A stretch of DNA of 46,527 bases. Origin: an uncultured Muribaculaceae bacterium. Lineage in GTDB: Bacteria; Bacteroidota; Bacteroidia; Bacteroidales; Muribaculaceae. Under the pieces are notes generated by a model. The model was not told where the DNA came from. It was given only the letters and a program-made list of their open reading frames with translations, and searched no databases. The position numbers and the translations under genes were made by a program. Shown one piece after another: positions 24,815 to 33,475 of the stretch. The stretch is taken from NCBI GenBank assembly GCA_910583795.1, contig CAJTZQ010000029.1:1-46527 (forward strand). Direction: 5' to 3'. The first letter of the stretch is position 1. Every line of letters starts with the position of its first letter.

Positions 24815-27800
24815 ATGGCATCCTTATATGCTTCAGCGGTGAAACGCCCTATCATGACCACATTATGCTTTGTGACCGTGATCATCCTGGGTATTTTCTC
24901 GCTCGCCAAACTTCCTATCGACCTTTATCCGGATATCGACACTAATACCTTGATGGTTATCACGATGTATCCCGGGGCAAGTGCGGAAGATATTGAGCAA
25001 AATGTGACAAAACCTCTCGAAAACACACTTAACTCTGTTGAGCATCTAAAACATATCACTTCGGATTCACGAGAGAACACATCTGTTATCACACTCGAAT
25101 TTGAATATGGCTATGATATCGACGTGCTGACAAATGATGTGAGAGACAAGCTCGACATGGTGAAGTCTTCTCTTCCTGACGACTCTGAAAATCCAATCAT
25201 CTTCAAGTTCTCTACAGATATGATCCCTATTTGCCTTCTCTCAGTAGAGGCAAAGGAGAGTATGGCAGGTCTGTATAAGATTCTTGATGATCAGGTGGCA
25301 AACCCTCTTGCACGTGTTGACGGCGTCGGGACAGTGTCTATTTCAGGCGCCCCCAAACGTGAAATCCATGTCTATTGTGACCCCAACCGGCTTGAGGCGT
25401 ACAATCTGTCGGTCGAGACTATCGCCGCTATTATAGGAGCAGAAAACAGAAATATCCCCGGTGGCGCATTCGATGTGGGGTCAAACACTTATGCGCTCCG
25501 TGTCCAGGGAGAATTTGACGAAGCGTCACAGATGGAAAACATCCCGGTAGGAACCTATCAGGGAAGGGTGGTTTATCTTAAGGATGTAGCTCGTGTGGAT
25601 GACTCTCTTGAGGAAAGAACACAGCAGACATATATAGGCGGCAAAGAAGGTGCCATGATCATCATTCAGAAACAATCCGGAGCCAACTCAGTGGCAATTT
25701 CTGAAAAAGTGATGAAGATGCTCCCCCGGCTTCAGAAGAACCTCCCTTCTGACGTAAAGCTCGGTGTGATTGTCGATACTTCCGACAACATCCGCAACAC
25801 AATAGCGTCGCTCGAAGAGACAGTGCTCTACGCATTGCTGTTCGTCATGATTGTCGTGTTTGTTTTCCTTGGAAGATGGAGGGCCACAATGATAATCATT
25901 ATCACCATCCCGGTGTCTCTCATAGCCTCTTTCATTTATCTGTTTGCAACAGGCAACACCCTGAACATCGTATCTCTTTCGGCATTGTCCATATCCATCG
26001 GTATGGTTGTCGATGACGCCATTGTGGTATTGGAAAACGTAACGACTCACATTGAACGAGGCTCCGACCCCAAACAGGCTGCTGTGCATGGCACAAACGA
26101 AGTGGCGATCTCCGTAATTGCATCAACACTGACCCTTATAGCGGTGTTCTTCCCCCTGACTTTGGTGACAGGCATGACTGGAGTATTATTCCGTCAGCTT
26201 GGATGGATGGTTACTATCATGATGATTATATCCACCACCTGTGCCTTGTCGCTCACTCCAATGCTTTGTTCTCAATGGCTACGCCTAAACAATAAACATT
26301 CCAAGTTATACACAATTTTATTCACTCCAATTGAAAAAGGTCTCGACAAATTTGATGACGCTTATGCCAAATTATTGAAAATTGTAGTTGAGCATCGCGC
26401 TGTCACCATTATTATTTGCCTTGCCACTTTTATTGGTTCCATTTTCCTTATGAAACAAGTCGGGACGGAGTTCTTCCCAACTGCCGATGACGGCAGACTC
26501 GGTGTGGAACTTGAAACTCCGATAGGCACTCGCGTGGAAATTTCACAGGATGCCACCCGAAGGCTTGATTCATTATGGAGAAGCAAATATCCGGAAATAT
26601 TAGTGTCAAGCTACACTGTCGGTCCGGCAAGTTCAGACAATACTTTTGCTTCTTTATCAGACAACGGCTCGCATATCATATCCATGAATATACGTCTTTC
26701 AGATCCCGGTGACCGTGACAGGGGCATAAAAGAAATAGCCGATGAAATGCGTAAAGACATAGAAAACGGATTCCCTGAATTCAAAAAAGCACAAGTCAAT
26801 ATAGGCGGCGGACGCGGTCAAGGAATGGGCGGTCAGGCTACTGTCGACTTTGAAATCTATGGCTACGACTTCACAGAAACTGATTCAATTGCACAACAAT
26901 TGAAAGTCATTCTTGAAGGTATTCCGGGAACTGCCGATGTCACTATATCACGCTCTGATTACCAACCCGAGTATCAAGTCGACTTCGACAGAGAAAAACT
27001 TGCCTTATACGGGCTAAATCTTCAGACTGCAGCCGGCTATCTACGAAACCGTATCAATGGAGCCACGGCATCTCGATTCAGGGAAGACGGCGAAGAATAC
27101 GATATCAAAGTGATGTACGACAAGGCAAACCGTACTTCAATTTCCGACATCGAGAATATCGTGGTCTACACTCCGACAGGTAAAGGTGTCAGGATAAAAG
27201 AACTTGGGAAAGTTGTCGAACGGTTCACGCCTCCGACTATTGAGCGTAAAGACCGTGAGCGTATAATCACGGTGTCTGCTGTTGTTGACGGAGTGCCGAT
27301 GAGCGAGGTTGTGACTGAAGCACAATTGAAGATTGACGAGATGGATATTCCATCAGGCATCAATATCGGTCTTTCCGGTTCTTACGAAGACCAGCAGGAT
27401 TCTTTCGGCGACCTGCTTATGCTTGGAGTGTTGATTATCATCCTCGTATATGTTGTCATGGCGGCACAGTTCGAAAGTCTGACATATCCGGGCATTATCA
27501 TGACGTCTCTCTTATTTGCATTCTCCGGAGTATTCCTCATCCTTTGGATGACAGGGCACACCCTCAATGTGATGAGTATGATCGGTGCGATTATGCTTAT
27601 CGGTATAGTTGTGAAAAACGGTATCGTGCTTATAGACTATATCTCACTCAATAGAGAAAGAGGCATGGGCATCCGCAACGCCGTTATTTTAGGAGGAAAG
27701 TCGCGTTTACGTCCTGTTGTCATGACAACTCTAACCACGATTCTTGGCATGGTGCCTATGGCTGTAGGCAGCGGACAAGGTGCGGAAATGTGGCGACCCA

Positions 27801-27940
27801 TGGGCACTGCCGTTATCGGAGGTCTAACATTTTCGACTATCCTCACGCTTTTATTCGTGCCGGTTCTATATTGTGTATTTGCCGGTAACGGTGTGAAGAA
27901 TCAACGCCGCAAGCTTCGCAAGGCTAATGCTATTAAATAA
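24815..27940 (+). CDS. RND-family multidrug efflux permease (AcrB-like)
   Basis: The 1041-residue inner-membrane protein has the full AcrB/MexB length and order: TM1, a periplasmic pore domain, TM2-6, a short cytoplasmic helix, TM7, a second pore domain and TM8-12. The proton-relay aspartates are D400 and D401 in MVVDDAIVVLENV, and the matching lysine is K934 in VVKNGIVLID. The N-terminal PIDLYPDIDTNTLMV and the PGASAEDIEQNVTKPLE stretch are typical of the superfamily. It uses the proton gradient to expel hydrophobic compounds through the adaptor and channel encoded upstream. The drug spectrum cannot be read from the sequence. Confidence 0.95.
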   Translation: MASLYASAVKRPIMTTLCFVTVIILGIFSLAKLPIDLYPDIDTNTLMVITMYPGASAEDIEQNVTKPLENTLNSVEHLKHITSDSRENTSVITLEFEYGYDIDVLTNDVRDKLDMVKSSLPDDSENPIIFKFSTDMIPICLLSVEAKESMAGLYKILDDQVANPLARVDGVGTVSISGAPKREIHVYCDPNRLEAYNLSVETIAAIIGAENRNIPGGAFDVGSNTYALRVQGEFDEASQMENIPVGTYQGRVVYLKDVARVDDSLEERTQQTYIGGKEGAMIIIQKQSGANSVAISEKVMKMLPRLQKNLPSDVKLGVIVDTSDNIRNTIASLEETVLYALLFVMIVVFVFLGRWRATMIIIITIPVSLIASFIYLFATGNTLNIVSLSALSISIGMVVDDAIVVLENVTTHIERGSDPKQAAVHGTNEVAISVIASTLTLIAVFFPLTLVTGMTGVLFRQLGWMVTIMMIISTTCALSLTPMLCSQWLRLNNKHSKLYTILFTPIEKGLDKFDDAYAKLLKIVVEHRAVTIIICLATFIGSIFLMKQVGTEFFPTADDGRLGVELETPIGTRVEISQDATRRLDSLWRSKYPEILVSSYTVGPASSDNTFASLSDNGSHIISMNIRLSDPGDRDRGIKEIADEMRKDIENGFPEFKKAQVNIGGGRGQGMGGQATVDFEIYGYDFTETDSIAQQLKVILEGIPGTADVTISRSDYQPEYQVDFDREKLALYGLNLQTAAGYLRNRINGATASRFREDGEEYDIKVMYDKANRTSISDIENIVVYTPTGKGVRIKELGKVVERFTPPTIERKDRERIITVSAVVDGVPMSEVVTEAQLKIDEMDIPSGINIGLSGSYEDQQDSFGDLLMLGVLIIILVYVVMAAQFESLTYPGIIMTSLLFAFSGVFLILWMTGHTLNVMSMIGAIMLIGIVVKNGIVLIDYISLNRERGMGIRNAVILGGKSRLRPVVMTTLTTILGMVPMAVGSGQGAEMWRPMGTAVIGGLTFSTILTLLFVPVLYCVFAGNGVKNQRRKLRKANAIK

Positions 27941-27967
27941 TTATCACCCTATATTTCCCATTGTAAA

Positions 27968-28261
27968 ATGCAAGCAATATTCATAGCATACGACCAGGCT
28001 CATCATGAGGCTATTCTTGATCTCCTTGAAAAGAATTCCTGCAGAGGATTTACATCTTTTGGAGAGACACAAGGCAGAGGAAGCATTAAAGGGGAACCTC
28101 ATTACGGCAGCCATGCCTGGCCTTCACTCGGCGGGGCAATCTTGACTATAGTCGAAGACAATCGTCTTGAGCCTATCCTTGAAAAATTAAAAGCCCTCGA
28201 CAAGTCAAAACCCCTCCTCGGTCTTCGCGCTTTCGTTTGGCAGATAACACAAACAATTTGA
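27968..28261 (+). CDS. Small PG0541-like transporter-associated protein
   Basis: The 97-residue cytoplasmic protein starts 27 bases after the pump gene and precedes the operon terminator. Strand-helix-strand repeats (QAIFIAYDQAHHEAILDLLE, then GGAILTIVEDNRLEPILEKLKAL) suggest a ferredoxin-like fold of the nitrogen-regulatory PII type, with a histidine-rich loop between. I recall this as the PG0541 family, named from its position next to transporters in Bacteroidetes. A regulatory role for the RND pump is plausible but is inference. There is no signal peptide, which places it on the cytoplasmic face of the pump. Confidence 0.75.
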   Translation: MQAIFIAYDQAHHEAILDLLEKNSCRGFTSFGETQGRGSIKGEPHYGSHAWPSLGGAILTIVEDNRLEPILEKLKALDKSKPLLGLRAFVWQITQTI

Positions 28262-28282
28262 CATTCCTGAGATACTGAATAT

Positions 28283-28322
28283 ATACGACCGGATTATTAA
28301 TAATCCGGTCGTATTATTTTTT
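28283..28322 (+). terminator. Terminator of the efflux operon
   Basis: A perfect 32-base palindrome (ATACGACCGGATTATT at 28283-28298 and its reverse complement at 28299-28314) is followed by TATTTTTTTT. Confidence 0.9.
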
Positions 28323-28410
28323 TGCTACATTCAGATAATTCTCCAATATATACTCACTTCAATAATAGACTGACTTCATCACTAAAAATCTACTTATACT
28401 CATTCACTTT

Positions 28411-28443
28411 TTGATGATATTTTAGAGATTTTTTGTAATTTTG
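28411..28443 (+). promoter_or_regulatory. Promoter of the PurF-like gene
   Basis: TAATTTTG at 28436-28443 is a perfect -7 box, and TTG at 28411-28413 lies 22 bases upstream. The start codon is 29 bases past the box. Confidence 0.6.
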
Positions 28444-28471
28444 CATCATCATTCTAAAATATATAGTTTCT

Positions 28472-29929
28472 ATGGGAGGTTTTTTCGGAGCAGCATCCAA
28501 GCATGCCTGCCGAAACGAACTGTTTTATGGAGTTGACTACAACTCTCATCTTGGAACACGCAGAGCGGGTATGGCAACATTTGATGCCGAAGACAACTGT
28601 TTCTGCCGGAGTATCCACAGCATTGAAAACACGTATTTTCGTACAAAGTTTGAGGATGAACTTGACAAATTTAAAGGAGACATCGGCATCGGTGTGATCA
28701 GCGACAACGATCCGCAGCCAATCGTCATAAGCTCTCATCTTGGGAAATTTGCTATTGTAACAGTTGCAAAAATCAACAACATCGAGCAACTTGAAAAAGA
28801 GCTTCTTGAGGAAGGCGCACACTTTGGTGAATTGAGTTCGGGGCGTACAAATCAGACTGAATTGATAGCACTTCTGATCAATCGGGGGAAAACTTTTGCC
28901 GAAGGGATTGCCGACATGTTTGAACGCATAGAAGGCTCCTGTTCTCTCCTTATCCTTACTGAAAATTCAATCATAGCTGCACGCGATCAGCTTGGGAGAA
29001 CGCCTGTCATACTCGGCAAAAAAACTGACGGAACAGGTTATGCCGCTTCCTCCGAATCAACGGCATTTCCTAATCTCGGCTATGAAACTTACCGTGATCT
29101 CGGACCTGGAGAAGTAGTGGAGATAACCCCCAACGACATTAAGGTCATAACCCCTGCTGGAAAAGATATGCAGATATGCTCTTTCCTATGGGTATACTAC
29201 GGATTCCCTACTTCGTCTTACGAAGGCACAAATGTGGAAGATATGCGTTTCAAGTCCGGCTACGAGATGGGGAAAACAGATGAGAATGAAGTGGATTGCG
29301 CTGCCGGCATACCGGATTCGGGTGTTGGGATGGCATTAGGCTATGCTGCCGGTAAAGGTGTACCGTATCGCAGGTGCATTTCAAAATACACTCCCACATG
29401 GCCACGCAGTTTCACACCCTCCGACCAGTCAAGAAGAAATCTCGTAGCGAAGATGAAACTTGTGCCAAACGGCGCAATGCTATATGATCAACGTGCGCTT
29501 CTTTGCGACGATTCAATTGTCAGAGGCACCCAACTTACAGACAATGTTCAAGATCTATATGAACTTGGAGCCAAGGAAGTTCATATCAGAATTGCATGTC
29601 CGCCGCTTATCTATAGCTGTCCCTTCATCGGATTCACATCCTCTAAGAGCGATATGGAACTCCTTACTCGCCGAATCATCGGGCAATTGGAAGGAGATCC
29701 AAACAAAAATCTTGACAAGTATGCCACCACAAATTCTCCTGAATACAACATACTGGTTGAGAAAATCAGAGAAAGATTCAATCTCACTTCTTTGAAATTC
29801 AATCCTATCGAGACTCTCGTAAAATCTATAGGTTTGCCAAAAAACAGGATATGCACCCACTGCTTCGATGGAAGCAGCCGGTTCCATCCTTGCAAATCAT
29901 GCGGATGCCACAAAGAAAATAAAGATTAA
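28472..29929 (+). CDS. PurF-like phosphoribosyltransferase with a dead glutaminase domain
   Basis: The 485-residue protein has the layout of amidophosphoribosyltransferase, which makes phosphoribosylamine at the first step of purine synthesis: an Ntn-glutaminase-like domain (1-230), a PRTase domain (about 255-460) with IPDSGVGMALGY and the PRPP loop DDSIVRGT (346-353). However, it starts MGGFFG, where PurF has MCGI.G, so the nucleophilic N-terminal cysteine is a glycine. The oxyanion Asn-Gly also reads Leu-Gly (90-91). Four cysteines matching the Fe-S ligands of Bacillus-type PurF are kept (C236, C383, C461, C464), and an extra C474, C477, C479 cluster ends the protein. It may use ammonia, pair with another glutaminase, or have a regulatory or different role. 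A normal purF would have to lie elsewhere. Confidence 0.85.
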   Translation: MGGFFGAASKHACRNELFYGVDYNSHLGTRRAGMATFDAEDNCFCRSIHSIENTYFRTKFEDELDKFKGDIGIGVISDNDPQPIVISSHLGKFAIVTVAKINNIEQLEKELLEEGAHFGELSSGRTNQTELIALLINRGKTFAEGIADMFERIEGSCSLLILTENSIIAARDQLGRTPVILGKKTDGTGYAASSESTAFPNLGYETYRDLGPGEVVEITPNDIKVITPAGKDMQICSFLWVYYGFPTSSYEGTNVEDMRFKSGYEMGKTDENEVDCAAGIPDSGVGMALGYAAGKGVPYRRCISKYTPTWPRSFTPSDQSRRNLVAKMKLVPNGAMLYDQRALLCDDSIVRGTQLTDNVQDLYELGAKEVHIRIACPPLIYSCPFIGFTSSKSDMELLTRRIIGQLEGDPNKNLDKYATTNSPEYNILVEKIRERFNLTSLKFNPIETLVKSIGLPKNRICTHCFDGSSRFHPCKSCGCHKENKD

Positions 29930-29935
29930 TAATCT

Positions 29936-30101
29936 ATAGAAACTGTTTAAATTTATTTGTTGAAGGAATTGAGAGGATTTGTCGAGCAGATTTTTGATAT
30001 TTATGATGGAGTTATGGGGTTCCATAATGACTGAATAAATATCATAAAGATGCCGGCAAAGACCTCAATGACAAGACAAAATAAATTTAAACAGTTTATA
30101 T
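29936..30101. repeat. Fold-back repeat family 1, complete copy
   Basis: The element begins with an AGAAACTGTTTAAATTTA-type end and finishes with the inverted form TAAATTTAAACAGTTT. Beyond these ends, the left half aligns by eye with the reverse complement of the right half over about 80 bases, so the whole unit can fold into one long imperfect hairpin. There is no coding capacity. It is nearly identical to the copy at 44067. Its right end runs into the 33-bp hairpin at 30097. Confidence 0.8.
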
Positions 30102-30166
30102 ATAGTTATCCAATAAGAATGGGGACACCTCATGGTGTCCCCATTCTTATTGGATAACTATATATA
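30097..30166. terminator. 33-bp perfect inverted repeat between convergent genes
   Basis: Bases 30097-30129 are the exact reverse complement of 30134-30166, around a TCAT loop; the arms contain GTTATCCAATAAGAATGGGG. The hairpin ends one base before the stop codon of the CoA-transferase gene on the minus strand. It can act as a bidirectional terminator, although a perfect 33-bp stem is far longer than needed. Confidence 0.8.
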
Positions 30167-31663
30167 TCAATATTTCGATAGATCTACATTGCGCATATCT
30201 CCACTTGTGAGGAATTCAGTGTGGAAAGACAATGAAGCTCGAAGTGTGTGCGGAGTCTGACCACCCGTAGGTCCACCCATATTAAGATAATCAGTAAGGA
30301 GCTCTCTATACATCGGATGAGCACAATTGTTGATGATTTCATGTGCCCTCTGAATTGGATCCTTACCGCGAAGGTCAGCAATACCTTGATCTGTCACGAT
30401 AATGTCGACAGAATGCTCTGAATGATCCATATGTGAAACCATCGGCACGATATTTGAAATCTTGCCTTCCTTGGTGATTGAGGGACATGAGAAAATTGAT
30501 ACATAAGCATTACGTGCAAAATCACCTGAGCCTCCGATACCGTTCATCATTCTGGTGCCGGTTACGTGTGTAGAGTTCACATTACCGAATATGTCTGCCT
30601 CAAGAGCTGTGTTCATTGCAATAACACCGAGTCTACGTATAACCTCGGGGTTATTTGAAATTTCAACCGGACGGATAACGACTTTTTCCTTAAAGAAATC
30701 GATATTGTCGATCACATCCTGCTCAACTTCGTTTGAAACAGTAAGCGAGCTCGTGCTTCCGAACTTGCAACGACCCTTCTTCATCAGATCGATCACTGCA
30801 TCCTGGATCACCTCAGTATACATAGCAAACGGAGGAATTTCCTTAGCGTCTGCAAGACCATAGAGCACAGCATTAGCCACATTGCCCACACCACTCTGAA
30901 TCGGCAGGAAAGTTGAAGGGATGCGTCCCGCCCTCATTTCTCCAATCAGAAAGTCACACACATTTGCACCTATTCTATTGGTGACTTCATCGGGCGAAGA
31001 AAATGCCTTGACTCCATCAAAAGAGTCGCTCATAACGACACCGACAATCTTATCCGGGTCAAGTTTCAGCACCGGAGAACCGATTCTGTCGTTGGCATGG
31101 AAAATAGGTATAGCCTGACGGTTGGGAGGATCCAAGGGCAGATATATGTCATGAAGTCCATAAAGTGCATGATGCAGCTTCTCATTAAGCTCAAGGATAA
31201 TCTTCTTTGCATATTTCGCGTAAGTGGGGACATTGCCGACACCCATACCTACTACAGCCGTGCCGTCATCCTTGATATCGCTCACCTCAATGATTGCAAA
31301 ATCAAGATCTCCAAAAAATCCATAGCGGAATTTTTGTGCAAGCTCTGAAAGATGAAGGTCGAAGTAATGACAATCATGTGCATTGATACGCTTACGAAGA
31401 TCAGGAAGATTTTGATAAGGTGTGCGCTTGCCTATTGCATTTGCACGCGCAAGCACGCCATCACATTTGTCACTTGTAGAAGCTCCGGAGAAGACGTTGA
31501 TTTTAAACTGCTCTCCTTGTGCATGAAGGCGTTCTGCCCTTTCCGCAATTGCAGTAGGAACTACTTTAGGAGCACCGGGAGCGGTGAAACCAGAAAGGCC
31601 CACATTGTCGCCATTGTGAAACAATTCTGCTGCTTCTTGTGGGGTTAATACAGGAAATCTCAT
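30167..31663 (-). CDS. Acetyl-CoA hydrolase/transferase family, probably succinate:acetate CoA-transferase
   Basis: The 498-residue cytoplasmic enzyme belongs to the class I CoA-transferase group that includes AarC and Ach1/Cat1. Visible motifs are GFTAPGAPKVVP near the N-terminus, the catalytic glutamate E284 in YTEVIQD (AarC has the same TEVIQD), LPIQSGVGNVANAV (253-266), and GIGGSGDFARNA for CoA binding. It moves CoA between succinate or propionate and acetate without loss of the thioester. In Bacteroidales this fits succinate/propionate and acetate fermentation. The enzyme is encoded alone, convergent with the PurF-like gene and stopping directly at the 33-bp hairpin. Confidence 0.88.
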   Translation of the reverse strand: MRFPVLTPQEAAELFHNGDNVGLSGFTAPGAPKVVPTAIAERAERLHAQGEQFKINVFSGASTSDKCDGVLARANAIGKRTPYQNLPDLRKRINAHDCHYFDLHLSELAQKFRYGFFGDLDFAIIEVSDIKDDGTAVVGMGVGNVPTYAKYAKKIILELNEKLHHALYGLHDIYLPLDPPNRQAIPIFHANDRIGSPVLKLDPDKIVGVVMSDSFDGVKAFSSPDEVTNRIGANVCDFLIGEMRAGRIPSTFLPIQSGVGNVANAVLYGLADAKEIPPFAMYTEVIQDAVIDLMKKGRCKFGSTSSLTVSNEVEQDVIDNIDFFKEKVVIRPVEISNNPEVIRRLGVIAMNTALEADIFGNVNSTHVTGTRMMNGIGGSGDFARNAYVSIFSCPSITKEGKISNIVPMVSHMDHSEHSVDIIVTDQGIADLRGKDPIQRAHEIINNCAHPMYRELLTDYLNMGGPTGGQTPHTLRASLSFHTEFLTSGDMRNVDLSKY

Positions 31664-31922
31664 TTCTTATGCTTTTGTTAGTTATTTTTGCAGTTTATTT
31701 CCTTTTGAGAAAAACCGAAACGGCTCTTTTCAATTATAAATACATTTTAAGGTATTCTTTCCGCGAATTTAAGAAATTTATTCCAATCTGCCAACCATCA
31801 ACTTGTTATTTTCAATCTATAATCCAAAATAGATATCTTTTACCGAATTATTCATCTCTCATGATCCCGAAATGTCTTAAACTCATGTTTGTTCATAATT
31901 GTTAATAAATCAAATATCCGTT

Positions 31923-32019
31923 TTAGAAACTGCCCGAATCTATGTGTCGAAAGAATTGAGAGGATTTGTCAGGCAAAGACCTAAATGACAAGACAATATA
32001 AATTTTAAACAGTTTCTTA
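31923..32019. repeat. Fold-back repeat family 1, copy lacking the hairpin apex
   Basis: Both ends of the family-1 element are present (TTAGAAACTG at the left, TTTTAAACAGTTTCTTA at the right), and the cores GAATTGAGAGGATTTGTC and GCAAAGACCT are joined directly. The missing piece is the central part of the full-length copies. Confidence 0.75.
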
Positions 32020-32025
32020 TCGGAT

Positions 32026-32229
32026 GAAGTTGTTTCGACTTTTTTCTTTTTTAAGATTTCGTCAGATTTTCGAGGAGATTTTGAAACTTGAAAAGGGAGT
32101 TTAGCGTGCCAAACAACCGATGAAAGGTTCAAAAGCGACCGAAAAGATGACGGAAGATTGGAAAAGAGGTCATTTAAAGGTAAAATCCAATATGAAAATC
32201 AATCTCCGTAAAAAAGTGGAAACAACTTC
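32026..32229. repeat. Fold-back repeat family 2, complete copy
   Basis: The element starts GAAGTTGTTTCGAC and ends with GTGGAAACAACTTC. Internally, AGATTTCGTCAGATTTTCGA on the left resembles the reverse complement of the right half, so it can also fold back on itself. Related pieces lie at 40173, 43164 and 19027. No coding frame is present. Confidence 0.7.
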
Positions 32230-32262
32230 GACTATAACTATAGACACATTTATCAACTGAAT

Positions 32263-33399
32263 ATGAATAAGGATCCAATCAACAATACAAGTGCCTCGCC
32301 ATCTGCTTCGAATTCTGACTGCTCTCCGGCAACAGCCGCCAAGCATGAGCATGCAATTAAAAAATATATAGGAACCGGAATCAGATACATTGTTCCAATC
32401 GGGATATCCGTAGGTCTTATTCTATGGCTTTTTCATAAAGTGAATTTTCAGGATGTGGTAAAGACAGTTAAGGAAGGATGTGACTTTTTCTGGATAGCCG
32501 TCATGATGCTTCTCACCACTTTGTCGCACATGATCAGAGGAGTCAGATGGGGAATGCAATTACGCGCCACAGGAGTGAAGCGCATGCCTGTTGTGTGCGA
32601 ATGGTCTACAATCTGGGGAGCCTATGCACTAAATCTTGTTTTTCCACAACTTGGAGAAGCCTGGAGATGTGTGTTTGTGAGCCGAAGGCAAAAAGCTCCT
32701 TTGTCTACTGTTATCGGGACTGACGTGGGCGACCGGAGTTCCGACCTGGTTGTCATTTTAATTCTTTTGGCTGTGTCTCTATTCGTGGCACACCCGTTCA
32801 TTATGGATTTTCTAACTAAATATGCCATCGGAAGGGATGTGAGAGACATTACCGACGACCCGATAGTATGGATTGGGTTAGGCTTAATTATTGCCGCTTT
32901 ATGGACACTTCTACGATTTTTTAAGACAGTGAAATGGGTAAGCGAACTTAATACGAATCTTACCAGAATATGGGAAGGGTTCAAAGTGATATTCACCATG
33001 AAAAAATGGTGGCTATATTTAATACTTACTATTGGGATCTGGACTTGCTATTTCTTCGAAACTTATTCCGTATTTATGGCATTCCCCTTCACACGTGAAT
33101 TAATTCATGATCCACACATGGCATATGGATTTATACCTGGACTGGTTGTATTCGTGTTCGGTTCAATGTCTATGGCAGTCCCTTCAAACGGAGGGCTGGG
33201 GCCATGGAACCTCGCCGTAATGTTCGCGTTGTCTCTTTTTGGCATATCAAACACCGAGGGCACAGCTTTCAGCATGGTAATGTGGAGCTGTCAGGCTGCA
33301 ATGCTTATTGCCCTTGGATTATTTGCAGCCGGATATATATCTGCGACAGGCCGGAAAATGGGAATTGAAACTAACAGCACAATCTCTAAAAACGCATAA
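32263..33399 (+). CDS. LPG-synthase-type integral membrane protein (PF03706 / UPF0104)
   Basis: The 378-residue protein has a polar, Ser/Asn-rich N-terminus of about 35 residues and then eight or so membrane helices. Motifs characteristic of the lysylphosphatidylglycerol synthase membrane domain family are visible: HMIRGVRWG (about 93-101), LNLVFPQLGEAWR (about 124-136) with the conserved Glu and Arg, and MAVPSNGGLGPWN near the C-terminus. Many family members without the soluble synthase domain are lipid or polyprenol-sugar flippase-like proteins. The function here is not certain; the soluble aminoacyl-transfer domain is absent. The start follows the family-2 repeat by 33 bases. Confidence 0.82.
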   Translation: MNKDPINNTSASPSASNSDCSPATAAKHEHAIKKYIGTGIRYIVPIGISVGLILWLFHKVNFQDVVKTVKEGCDFFWIAVMMLLTTLSHMIRGVRWGMQLRATGVKRMPVVCEWSTIWGAYALNLVFPQLGEAWRCVFVSRRQKAPLSTVIGTDVGDRSSDLVVILILLAVSLFVAHPFIMDFLTKYAIGRDVRDITDDPIVWIGLGLIIAALWTLLRFFKTVKWVSELNTNLTRIWEGFKVIFTMKKWWLYLILTIGIWTCYFFETYSVFMAFPFTRELIHDPHMAYGFIPGLVVFVFGSMSMAVPSNGGLGPWNLAVMFALSLFGISNTEGTAFSMVMWSCQAAMLIALGLFAAGYISATGRKMGIETNSTISKNA

Positions 33400-33423
33400 C
33401 AGGAATACATTGTATATACACGT

Positions 33424-33452
33424 AAAACGCCCGCGAATCAGATTCGCGGGCG
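33424..33452 (-). terminator. Terminator between the membrane protein and enolase genes
   Basis: CGCCCGCGAATC at 33428-33439 pairs perfectly with GATTCGCGGGCG at 33441-33452. On the minus strand the stem is followed by TTTT, so it mainly serves enolase, and it may also stop the convergent transcript. Confidence 0.75.
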
Positions 33453-33475
33453 CTCATTATGCTATAGAGATTAAA

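Larger units (their letters stand above)
31664..32262. other. Repeat-filled divergent intergenic region
   Basis: This 599-base region between divergent genes has no supported coding frame. Its right part is made of the family-1 repeat at 31923-32019 and the family-2 repeat at 32026-32229, back to back. The left part (31664-31922) is AT-rich and should hold the CoA-transferase promoter, but no perfect -7 box is seen. Confidence 0.5.

Noticed and set aside
31639..31905. 88-codon open frame ahead of the CoA-transferase
   Set aside because: It overlaps the transferase start, has no family likeness, and runs through AT-rich DNA that is more likely promoter.
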